Positions 1 to 5,768 of a stretch of 5,827 nt of DNA are shown here, one piece after another. The notes under the pieces are model-generated. The model was not told where the DNA came from and searched no databases. It saw only the letters and a list, made by a program, of their open reading frames with translations. The stretch is taken from assembly GCA_003242275.1 (NCBI GenBank), contig QGUX01000220.1:1-5827 (forward strand), read 5' to 3'. Source of the stretch: Pseudomonadota bacterium (GTDB taxonomy: Bacteria; Pseudomonadota; Gammaproteobacteria; Steroidobacterales; Steroidobacteraceae). The first letter of the stretch is position 1. Every line of letters starts with the position of its first letter. Both the position numbers and the translations under genes were made by a program.

Positions 1-1
1 G

Positions 2-1579
2 CCCCCCGGACGGGGCGCCCGGGGCTGCCGGTCCCCCCGCGGTGGCCCGGCGCCCGCGGCGCCACAGGCTGCCGCGGCGGCACCGGCAACGGTCGCGGCT
101 CCCTCCATCAGCGCCGGCGCGACTTCCGCGCCCGCGCAGCCGCAGATGCCGCCGGGCCCGAAGCCGGACCGCACCGCGCAGCTGGTGGTGCTGGGTGCCG
201 GCCCGGGCGGCTACACGGCCGCCTTCCGTGCCGCCGACCTGGGCCTGAACGTGGTGCTGGTGGAGCGCTGGGAGTCCCTGGGCGGTGTGTGCCTGAACGT
301 GGGCTGCATTCCCTCCAAGGCGCTGCTGCATGCGGCCAAGGTCATCGAGGAAGCCCACGAGATGGGCGCGCACGGCCTTTCGTTCGGCAAGCCGGAGATC
401 GACCTCGACAAGCTGCGCGCCTGGAAGAAGAGCGTGGTCAGGCGCCTGACCGGCGGCCTGGTCATGCTCGCGAAGCAGCGCAAGGTCGAGGTGGTGCGCG
501 GCACCGGCCGCTTCGTCGGCAGCCGCGTGCTGGAAGTGACCCAGCCCGACGGCAGCAAGCTGCTGCTGGGCTTTGAGCAGTGCATCATCGCCGCCGGCTC
601 CGAGCCGGTGAAGCTGCCCTTCATGCCGCAGGACGAGCGCATCATCGATTCCACCGGTGCGCTGGAACTGCGCGGCATCCCCGGGCGCATGCTGGTGGTG
701 GGCGGCGGCATCATCGGCCTGGAGATGGCCTGCGTGTACGACGCGCTGGGCGCCAGGGTCAGCGTGGTCGAGCTTGGGCCCCAGCTGATGCCGGGTGCCG
801 ACCCGGACCTGCTCAGGCCGCTGGAGAAGCGCCTGAAGGCTCGTTACGAAGCCATCATGACGGGCACGAAGTCCACGAAGGCGGAAGTCACCAGCGAAGG
901 CATCCGGGTGCACTTCGAGAAGGAGGGCGGCGAGCCCTTCAGCGAGGTCTACGACCGGGTGCTGGTGGCCGTGGGCCGCGTGCCCAACGGCCGCCTGATC
1001 AACTGCGAGGCCGCCGGCATCACCGTGAACGAGCGCGGCTTCATCCCGGTGGACAAGCAGATGCGCACCAACGTGCCGGGCATCTTCGCCATCGGCGACA
1101 TCGTCGGCCAGCCCATGCTGGCCCACAAGGCCACGCACGAGGCCAAGGTGGCGGCCGAGGTTGCCGCCGGCCACAAGGCGTACTTCGACGCGCGCGTGAT
1201 TCCCTCGGTGGCCTACACCGATCCGGAAGTGGCCTGGGTGGGTGTCACCGAGACGCAGGCCAGGCGCGACGGGCTGGCCATCCGCAAGGCTTCCTTCCCC
1301 TGGGCCGCCAGCGGCCGCTCGCTGTCGCTGGGCCGGGACGAGGGCTTCACCAAGCTGATCGTCGACGCCGGCACCAACCGCGTGGTCGGCGGCGGCATCG
1401 TGGGTCCGAATGCCGGCGAGCTGATCGCGGAGGTCGCCCTGGCCATCGAGATGGGCGCGGACGCGGCCGACGTGGGCCTGACCATCCATCCGCATCCCAC
1501 GCTGTCGGAATCCGTGGGCATGGCGGCCGAGGCGCTGGAAGGCACGCTGACCGACCTGTACATGCCGAAGAAGCCCTGA
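2..1579 (+). CDS. lpdA: Dihydrolipoyl dehydrogenase (E3), lipoyl-domain-linker type, 5'-truncated
   Basis: E3 flavoenzyme of the pyruvate or other 2-oxoacid dehydrogenase complexes. It reoxidises dihydrolipoyl groups with NAD+ in the cytoplasm. Counting from the internal ATG at 146, the visible motifs are the FAD Rossmann motif GAGPGG (17-22), the redox disulfide GGVCLNVGCIPSK (Cys49, Cys54), the NAD-binding GGGIIG (186-191), the second FAD motif around AIGDI (315-319), and the catalytic dyad HPTLSE (His450, Glu455). All key residues are present and the stop is TGA at 1577-1579. The frame is open upstream of 146 to base 2, and codons from about 47 to 145 give an Ala/Pro-rich linker. Lipoyl-domain-bearing E3 proteins (Neisseria P64k, Ralstonia PdhL) have exactly such a linker, so the ATG at 146 is probably internal and the lipoyl domain lies off the left edge. 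The E3 identity is very secure. The extent before base 50 is uncertain because that sequence looks poor. aceE/aceF would be expected upstream (inference). Confidence 0.95.
   Translation, partial: PPGRGARGCRSPRGGPAPAAPQAAAAAPATVAAPSISAGATSAPAQPQMPPGPKPDRTAQLVVLGAGPGGYTAAFRAADLGLNVVLVERWESLGGVCLNVGCIPSKALLHAAKVIEEAHEMGAHGLSFGKPEIDLDKLRAWKKSVVRRLTGGLVMLAKQRKVEVVRGTGRFVGSRVLEVTQPDGSKLLLGFEQCIIAAGSEPVKLPFMPQDERIIDSTGALELRGIPGRMLVVGGGIIGLEMACVYDALGARVSVVELGPQLMPGADPDLLRPLEKRLKARYEAIMTGTKSTKAEVTSEGIRVHFEKEGGEPFSEVYDRVLVAVGRVPNGRLINCEAAGITVNERGFIPVDKQMRTNVPGIFAIGDIVGQPMLAHKATHEAKVAAEVAAGHKAYFDARVIPSVAYTDPEVAWVGVTETQARRDGLAIRKASFPWAASGRSLSLGRDEGFTKLIVDAGTNRVVGGGIVGPNAGELIAEVALAIEMGADAADVGLTIHPHPTLSESVGMAAEALEGTLTDLYMPKKP
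47..166 (+). other. Ala/Pro-rich interdomain linker of the E3 protein
   Basis: In frame with the E3 core, this segment encodes mostly Ala, Pro, Gly, Ser, Thr and Gln, with stretches such as PAPAAPQAAAAPATVAAP. It runs directly into the FAD-binding domain. Flexible Ala/Pro linkers are the standard tether between lipoyl domains and the rest of 2-oxoacid dehydrogenase subunits. The composition and the lack of a stop are seen directly; the linker role is inferred from the family. No Shine-Dalgarno stands before the ATG at 146, which agrees with that codon being internal. Confidence 0.75.
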
Positions 1580-1633
1580 TGCGGTAAGTTCTGCCCGCCG
1601 CCGGGGACAGTACGCGAAGGGCGGTTCACGCCT

Positions 1634-1643
1634 GGAGGGGAGG
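1634..1643 (+). promoter_or_regulatory. Strong Shine-Dalgarno for the ABC ATPase, fixing a GTG start
   Basis: The purine run GGAGGGGAGG ends 5 nt before the GTG at 1649-1651. It is the best ribosome-binding site in the window and decides the GTG start. The rest of the 69-bp gap after the E3 stop (1580-1633) shows no clear -35/-10 pair and no terminator hairpin with a T-tract. Read-through from the E3 gene or an unrecognised promoter is therefore possible. Confidence 0.8.
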
Positions 1644-1648
1644 AATTC

Positions 1649-2611
1649 GTGGACGCGGCCAGGCTGCTGGCGGTAGAAAAATCCTTCGGCGCCCAGCGCG
1701 CCGTGCAGGGGCTGGACTTCATCATTCCGCAGGGCGAAACCTGCGGCCTGATCGGCCCGAGTGGCGCCGGCAAGAGCACCACCATCCGCATCATCATGTC
1801 GATCCTGTTCCCGGATTCCGGGCAGGTCGAGGTGCTGGGCCTGCCTTCCGCGCTCGATGCCAAGGACCGCATCGGCTACCTGCCCGAGGAACGGGGCGTC
1901 TACCGCAAGATGACCGTGGGCGCGTTCCTGCGCTACCTGGCGGGCCTGAAGGGCGCCCCCGAGGCCCGGGCCATGGAACGCGCGCGCGGGCTGCTGGCGC
2001 AGCTCGGGCTCGAGGGCATCGAGAAGAAGAAGTGCGAGGACCTGTCCAAGGGCATGCTGCAGCGGGTGCAGTTCGTCGGCGCCATCGTGCACGAGCCCGA
2101 GCTGCTGATCCTCGACGAGCCCTTCAGCGGCCTGGACCCGGTGAGCGTGCGGCTGCTGAAGACGGTGATCGCCGAGGAGAAGCGTCGCGGCGCCACCATC
2201 CTGTTCTCCACCCACGTGATGGCGCAGGCCGAGGAGCTGTGTGACCGCGTGGTGATGATCCACAGGGGCAGGAAGGTGCTGGACGAGCCCATGTCGAAGC
2301 TGCGCCGCCGTTTCGACACCCGGCGGGTGCTGTTCGAGCCGCTGGATGCGGCGGCGGACGTGGGCACACTGCGCGAGGTGCCGGGCATCCTCAGCGTGGC
2401 CCGCGCCGGGGGGGAGTACGAACTGGAGCTCGCGGCCGGCACCGACCCGTCCGACATCATGCGCGCGGTGTCGGCCCGCATCGCGCCGGCGCGCATCGAG
2501 ATCGCGCGCATGCGGCTGGAGGACACCTTCATCAGCATCGTGCGCGAGGGCGGTGAATCCGAACAGGCATTGCGCGAGCACCTGCAGGGGCTGACGGGGG
2601 CGGCGGCATGA
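1649..2611 (+). CDS. ABC transporter ATP-binding protein, NatA-like with DUF4162-type C-terminus
   Basis: Cytoplasmic ATPase subunit (320 aa) of an ABC-2 export system, powering the permease encoded next. Motifs in order are Walker A GPSGAGKST (36-44), a Q-loop region GYLPEERGVY (76-85), ABC signature LSKGM (132-136), Walker B LLILDEP (152-158) with catalytic Glu157, D-loop SGLD (160-163) and switch His189 in FSTHVM. The Q-loop position carries Glu80 rather than Gln; I recall GYLPEERGLY-like versions as common in this subfamily, so this is probably not a defect. About 100 residues follow the nucleotide-binding domain, matching the DUF4162 tail of NatA-type ATPases. The GTG start is supported by a strong Shine-Dalgarno 5 nt upstream, and the stop overlaps the permease start as ATGA. 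NatA/NatB of Bacillus exports Na+, but substrates vary in this family and none can be assigned here. Confidence 0.93.
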   Translation: MDAARLLAVEKSFGAQRAVQGLDFIIPQGETCGLIGPSGAGKSTTIRIIMSILFPDSGQVEVLGLPSALDAKDRIGYLPEERGVYRKMTVGAFLRYLAGLKGAPEARAMERARGLLAQLGLEGIEKKKCEDLSKGMLQRVQFVGAIVHEPELLILDEPFSGLDPVSVRLLKTVIAEEKRRGATILFSTHVMAQAEELCDRVVMIHRGRKVLDEPMSKLRRRFDTRRVLFEPLDAAADVGTLREVPGILSVARAGGEYELELAAGTDPSDIMRAVSARIAPARIEIARMRLEDTFISIVREGGESEQALREHLQGLTGAAA

Positions 2612-3978
2612 AGACCAGCCTGCATCGCATCAAGCTGGTGGCGGCGCGCGAGTTCCTCACCACGGTCTCGAGCAAGGGTTTCCTGTTCGGCGTGCTGGTG
2701 ATGCCGGTGCTGATCATCGCGTTGATCACGGTGATCCCGCGGCTGATGGCCAACCGCGGCGCCCAGGTGGAGGTCGAGGTGGCCGTGATCGACGCATCGG
2801 GCAGCGGCTTCGCCGATTCCCTGCGCCGGGAGCTCGCTCCCGAGGCCATCCAGGCGCGCCAGAATGCCGGCCTGCGCGCCGCTCAGGAGCAGGTCGGCAT
2901 GGGCGATGCCTCGCAGTCGGCGCGCATGCCGCCGGCGCCGGCGCGCGTGCCGGCCTTCATCGTGCGGGAGCTGCCGGCGGATGCCACCCTGGGGCAGTAC
3001 CAGTCGTGGCTGACCGAACGCAACCTGGGCAAGCAGCAGCGGCGCGCCCTGGTCGAAGTGCCCGCGGATGCGGTCGAGGGCGATGCCGGGCGTGGCTACG
3101 GCACCTACCAGCTCTATGCACCGCGCAACCTGCCGCCAGATGCCGAGAGCATCCTGCACTCCGCCGTGCGCCCGGCGCTGATCGCCGAGCGCCTGCGCCG
3201 CAGCGGCCTGGATCCCGCCGTGGTGAGCGCGGCGACCACCATTGCGCGCACGTCCACCACGCTGGTCAGCGCCGACGGCAGCCAGCAGGGGGCCCAGGGC
3301 CTGAACCGCATGATGCCCTTCATCATGGGCATCCTGCTGTTCATGGGCATCATGACCGGCGGCCAGGGACTGATGACCTCCACGGTCGAGGAGAAGTCCA
3401 GCCGCGTGGTCGAGGTGCTGCTGGCCGCGGTCTCGTCGCTGGAGCTGATGTGGGGAAAGCTGCTGGGCCAGCTCGGCGTGGGCCTGGTGATGATGGGTGC
3501 GTACGTGGTGGTGGGCGTGCTGGCGCTGCTGCAATTCGCCACCATCGGCCTGATCGAGCCCCTGCTGATCCTGTGGCTGTTCCTGTTCTTCCTGATGACC
3601 TACCTGGTGTTCGGTGCCCTGATGATGGCCATCGGCGCGGCGGTGAACCAGATGGCCGACGCGCAGTCGCTGATGGGACCGGTGATGATGCTGCTGGTCA
3701 TCCCCTACATCGCCACGGCGATGATCGGTGGCGCGCCGGATGCGCCCTTTGCGGTCATCAGCAGCTTCATACCGCCCATCAACGGCTTCACGATGCTGGC
3801 GCGGCTGGCATCCTCCTCCCCGCCGCCGGTGTGGCAGGTGCTGGTCTCACTGGGGCTGAGCGCGACCGCCTCCTGGCTGACCGTGTGGTTCGCCTCGAAG
3901 GTGTTCCGCGTGGGCCTCCTGATGCACGGCAAGCCCCCCACGTTCGCCACGCTGGTGAAGTGGGCACGGATGGGCTGA
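2608..3978 (+). CDS. ABC-2 type transporter permease, NatB-like
   Basis: Inner-membrane permease (456 aa) partnering the ATPase just upstream. The 4-bp ATGA overlap indicates translational coupling and a two-subunit exporter. Hydrophobic segments visible by eye are residues about 25-43, 235-256, 288-312, 318-340, 354-376 and 410-432. A long, mostly hydrophilic region of about 190 residues between the first and second segments is expected outside the membrane. This is the layout of the ABC2_membrane_3 family. The cytoplasmic motif EEKSSRVVEVLLAAVSSLEL (from about 261) followed by MWGKLLGQ is the conserved coupling signature seen in NatB-like permeases. Residues about 95-116 of the external region are rich in Pro, Ala, Gly, Ser and Met and look like a loose insertion. 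The substrate is unknown; Na+, drugs or peptides are all possible. Stop TGA at 3976-3978 sits inside a hairpin. Confidence 0.9.
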   Translation: MKTSLHRIKLVAAREFLTTVSSKGFLFGVLVMPVLIIALITVIPRLMANRGAQVEVEVAVIDASGSGFADSLRRELAPEAIQARQNAGLRAAQEQVGMGDASQSARMPPAPARVPAFIVRELPADATLGQYQSWLTERNLGKQQRRALVEVPADAVEGDAGRGYGTYQLYAPRNLPPDAESILHSAVRPALIAERLRRSGLDPAVVSAATTIARTSTTLVSADGSQQGAQGLNRMMPFIMGILLFMGIMTGGQGLMTSTVEEKSSRVVEVLLAAVSSLELMWGKLLGQLGVGLVMMGAYVVVGVLALLQFATIGLIEPLLILWLFLFFLMTYLVFGALMMAIGAAVNQMADAQSLMGPVMMLLVIPYIATAMIGGAPDAPFAVISSFIPPINGFTMLARLASSSPPPVWQVLVSLGLSATASWLTVWFASKVFRVGLLMHGKPPTFATLVKWARMG

Positions 3979-3993
3979 GGCCGGTGCCTCAGC
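3974..3993. terminator. Bidirectional hairpin containing both convergent stop codons
   Basis: A perfect 8-bp inverted repeat (GCTGAGGC at 3974-3981, GCCTCAGC at 3986-3993) flanks a 4-nt loop CGGT. The left arm contains the permease TGA (3976-3978). The right arm contains the DUF2905 stop on the minus strand (3989-3991). Its position exactly between convergent genes suggests a shared terminator or mRNA 3'-end stabiliser. No T-tract follows on either strand, so it is not a canonical intrinsic terminator. The pairing is seen in the sequence; the function is inferred. Confidence 0.6.
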
Positions 3994-4195
3994 GCCGCAT
4001 CAGCCAGAGCACCAGCGTGACCAGCGCCGAGATGATGAGCGAGGTCGCCAGCGGAAAGTAGAAGCGGAACCCCGGCCGCTCGACCAGGATGTCGCCCGGC
4101 AGGCGTCCGATGGGCAGCTTCGACAGCCACGGCCAGGCGAGGCCGATGGCCACGATGGCGATGCCGATGACGACCAGCGTGCGTTGCATGCCCAT
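3989..4195 (-). CDS. DUF2905 family small membrane protein
   Basis: Predicted inner-membrane protein of 68 aa and unknown function. It has two hydrophobic helices (about residues 7-24 and 48-66) joined by a short polar loop. The loop contains the family hallmark GRLPGDI (30-36), followed by an aromatic stretch FRFYFP (43-48). This length, helix-loop-helix layout and GRLPGDI motif are those of DUF2905. Two starts are close together: ATG at 4195 and ATG at 4189 (Met3). A GGGGG run at 4198-4202 lies 2 nt from the first and 8 nt from the second, so Met3 may be the true start. The gene begins 8 bp after the DUF1841 stop, so the two are probably cotranscribed. It ends in the convergent hairpin. Family assignment is strong; no biochemical role can be given. 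Confidence 0.88.
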   Translation of the reverse strand: MGMQRTLVVIGIAIVAIGLAWPWLSKLPIGRLPGDILVERPGFRFYFPLATSLIISALVTLVLWLMRR

Positions 4196-4203
4196 GGCCC
4201 CCG

Positions 4204-4629
4204 CTACAGCCGCCTGAGCCGGTCCAGGTACGCGGCCTCGTCAGGCGCACGGCCGCTGCGCTGCGCTTCCCACAGCGTCTCGGCCAGCACATCGACCATG
4301 CGGTGCTCGGCCTCGTGCGTGGAACCCAGGCGCTGCGAAAGGTGCCGGTGCACCTCGGTGATGCCGGCGGGGCGGTTGGTCGCCACCTGCTCGCGCACAC
4401 CCAGGTGAAGGCCCATGTGCAGGAAGGGATTGACCTGGCCCTGCTCGACGGTGAAGTCCCGCGTCAGGGCATCGGGGGCTTCCAGCAGCGCGTGGTACTC
4501 CGGATGCAGGGCGACCACGTCGGCAACCTGCGCGTCCAGCGGTTCCAGCGGCAGGCCCTCGCGGTGCCGCCGCCAGGCCTCCACATAGCGCCGGCGCAGT
4601 TCCTCGCGGCTGGAGTTGGCGAAAAACAT
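4204..4629 (-). CDS. DUF1841 family protein
   Basis: Soluble cytoplasmic protein of 141 aa, function unknown. Recognised as DUF1841 from its start MFFANSSREELRRRYVEAW, HPEYH (42-46), the central block NPFLHMGLHLGVREQ (67-81), HEAEH (105-109) and a C-terminal LWEAQRSGRAPDEAAYLDRL. No signal peptide or membrane segment is present. The length agrees with other members as I remember them. Three HxxxH motifs (His42/46, 71/75, 105/109) stand out and could form a helical metal site, which is inference. The start ATG at 4629 has only a weak G-rich Shine-Dalgarno, but the N-terminus matches the family. It lies 114 bp downstream of nth and 8 bp upstream of the DUF2905 gene, in a probable metG-nth-DUF1841-DUF2905 unit. 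Confidence 0.9.
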   Translation of the reverse strand: MFFANSSREELRRRYVEAWRRHREGLPLEPLDAQVADVVALHPEYHALLEAPDALTRDFTVEQGQVNPFLHMGLHLGVREQVATNRPAGITEVHRHLSQRLGSTHEAEHRMVDVLAETLWEAQRSGRAPDEAAYLDRLRRL

Positions 4630-4743
4630 GGCCCCAGTTTACGCGTCCCGCAGCAGTCCGGAGATCCGGCATGGCCGGACATGATGCTCCTGCCCGTCCG
4701 CGAGGAGGGGCGCAAGTTCCGCTGGCACCGGGTGCGCACGCCC
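4630..4743 (-). other. nth-DUF1841 intergenic region with small hairpin
   Basis: This 114-bp spacer holds no gene I can support. A 6-bp inverted repeat, TCCGGC (4665-4670) and GCCGGA (4674-4679), encloses a 3-nt loop. A competing pairing of GTCCGG (4656-4661) with CCGGAC (4675-4680) is also possible. There is no T-tract on either strand. On the minus strand TAAACT, about 8 nt before the DUF1841 ATG, resembles a -10 box but has no matching -35. The region may hold an attenuator or RNA-processing site within the operon, but this is weak. Confidence 0.35.
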
Positions 4744-5382
4744 TCAGGGCGGCGGGGTCTTGGGCCTGTACCGGCAGTACTGCCGGATCACGCACTCGTA
4801 GCACCTGGGCCTGCGCGCCAGGCACACGTAGCGCCCGTGCAGGATCAGCCAGTGGTGCGCGTGCTGCAGGAACTCCGGCGGCGTGACCTTCAGCAGCTTC
4901 TGCTCCACGGCCAGCGGTGTCGCCCCGGGCGCGAGCCCGGTGCGGTTGGCCACGCGGTGCACGTGCGTGTCCACCGCGATGGTCGGCTCGCCGAAGGCCA
5001 CGTTCAGCACCACGTTGGCGGTCTTGCGGCCCACGCCCGGCAGGGCTTCCAGCGCGGCCCGGTCACGCGGCACCTCGCCGCCATGCCGCTCGATCAGCAG
5101 GCGGCAGGTCTCGATGATGTTCTTCGCCTTGGCGTTGTACAGGCCGATGTGGCGGATGTAGGGCGAGAGGCCCTCGATGCCCAGGGCAAGGATGGCCTCC
5201 GGCGTATTGGCCACGGGAAACAGCCTGCGCGTGGCAATGTTGACGCTGCGATCCGTGGCCTGGGCCGAGAGGATCACGGCCACCAGCAGCTCGAAGGGCG
5301 TGGAGAACTCGAGCTCGCTCTTCGGCTCGGGATTGGCCGCGCGCAGCGCCGCATAGAGGGCGGTGACCTGCTCGCGCTTCAC
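4744..5382 (-). CDS. nth: Endonuclease III, DNA glycosylase/AP lyase
   Basis: Base-excision repair enzyme that removes oxidised pyrimidines (for example thymine glycol) and cuts the abasic strand by beta-elimination. With the GTG start at 5382 the protein is 212 aa, against 211 in E. coli. Catalytic residues then fall on the E. coli numbers: Lys120 in LPGVGRKTANVVL and Asp138 in AVDTHVHR. The helix-hairpin-helix surrounds Lys120. The C-terminal [4Fe-4S] ligands are Cys187, Cys194, Cys197 and Cys203 (C-X6-C-X2-C-X5-C), all intact. An upstream ATG at 5484 in the same frame would add 34 Arg/Gly-rich residues and overlap the tRNA-binding CDS by 88 bp, so I rejected it. The GTG lies 14 bp after that upstream stop (TGA, 5399-5397). 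No good Shine-Dalgarno is seen, so coupling to the upstream gene is likely. The protein ends in a short Pro-rich tail. Confidence 0.96.
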   Translation of the reverse strand: MKREQVTALYAALRAANPEPKSELEFSTPFELLVAVILSAQATDRSVNIATRRLFPVANTPEAILALGIEGLSPYIRHIGLYNAKAKNIIETCRLLIERHGGEVPRDRAALEALPGVGRKTANVVLNVAFGEPTIAVDTHVHRVANRTGLAPGATPLAVEQKLLKVTPPEFLQHAHHWLILHGRYVCLARRPRCYECVIRQYCRYRPKTPPP

Positions 5383-5396
5383 GGGGCCGGCGACGG

Positions 5397-5747
5397 TCAG
5401 CTCACCTTCATGCCGGGCTTCACGCCCTCGTCCACGGTGAGCAGGAACACGCCCTGGCCATCGCCGCCCTTGTCGCTGGCGCACAGCACCATGCCCTCGG
5501 ACACGCCGAAACGCATCTTGCGCGGCGCGAGGTTGGCGATCATCACCACGGTGCGGCCGACGAGGTCCTCCGGCTTGTAGTACGCGGCAATGCCCGAGAA
5601 CACATTGCGCTGCTCGGTGCCCAGGTCGAGCTTCAGCTGCAGCAGCTTGTCCGAGCCTTCCACCCGCGAGGCCTCCACCACCCGCGCGGCGCGCAGGTCG
5701 AGCTTGGCGAAATCGTCGATCGTGATCGTGGCGGGTGCTGCTTTCAT
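5397..5747 (-). CDS. metG: Methionyl-tRNA synthetase C-terminal tRNA-binding domain, probably truncated at contig end
   Basis: An OB-fold tRNA-binding domain (Trbp111/EMAP-II-like) of 116 aa from the ATG at 5747. It contains [20 protein letters not shown] near the start, then [15 protein letters not shown] (29-43), RNVFSGIA (47-54), [20 protein letters not shown] (64-83), EGMVLCAS (84-91) and a C-terminal VKPGMKVS. This matches the C-terminal dimerisation and tRNA-binding appendix of bacterial MetRS. Upstream of the ATG the minus-strand frame has no stop to the window edge and reads NQKKRPP just before it, which resembles the Lys/Pro/Ala linker of full-length MetRS. The catalytic domain would then lie off the right edge. 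Alternatively, AAAGG ending 6 nt before the ATG could start a free-standing domain. The domain identity is secure; whether it is fused is open because the sequence beyond about 5768 is degenerate. Confidence 0.85.
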   Translation of the reverse strand: MKAAPATITIDDFAKLDLRAARVVEASRVEGSDKLLQLKLDLGTEQRNVFSGIAAYYKPEDLVGRTVVMIANLAPRKMRFGVSEGMVLCASDKGGDGQGVFLLTVDEGVKPGMKVS

Positions 5748-5768
5748 CGGGGGCCTTTTTTTCTGGTT

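Noticed and set aside
580..1587. A 335-codon plus-strand frame inside the E3 gene
   Set aside because: It is a shifted-frame shadow of lpdA with Arg/Gly/His-rich low-complexity translation.
1580..1648. Possible promoter or terminator between the E3 gene and the exporter
   Set aside because: I saw no -35/-10 pair with plausible spacing, and no stable stem followed by T residues. Only the Shine-Dalgarno is convincing.
1674..1911. Glu80 instead of Gln in the ABC ATPase Q-loop as a sign of an inactive subunit
   Set aside because: The surrounding GYLPEERG motif is, as I recall, usual for this NatA-like subfamily, and Walker A, Walker B Glu157, signature and switch His are all intact.
1933..3534. 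A 533-codon open frame on the minus strand opposite the exporter genes
   Set aside because: It is His/Gln/Ala/Arg-rich, matches no family I recognise, and is the antisense shadow of two strongly supported ABC genes. Long spurious frames are expected at this GC content.
4630..4650. TAAACT as a -10 box for DUF1841 on the minus strand
   Set aside because: There is no matching -35 element, and it lies so close to the ATG that the transcript would have almost no leader.
4303..5580. A 425-codon open frame on the plus strand
   Set aside because: It runs antisense across DUF1841, nth and the tRNA-binding domain, all with clear family motifs. Its own translation has no recognisable domain and biased composition.
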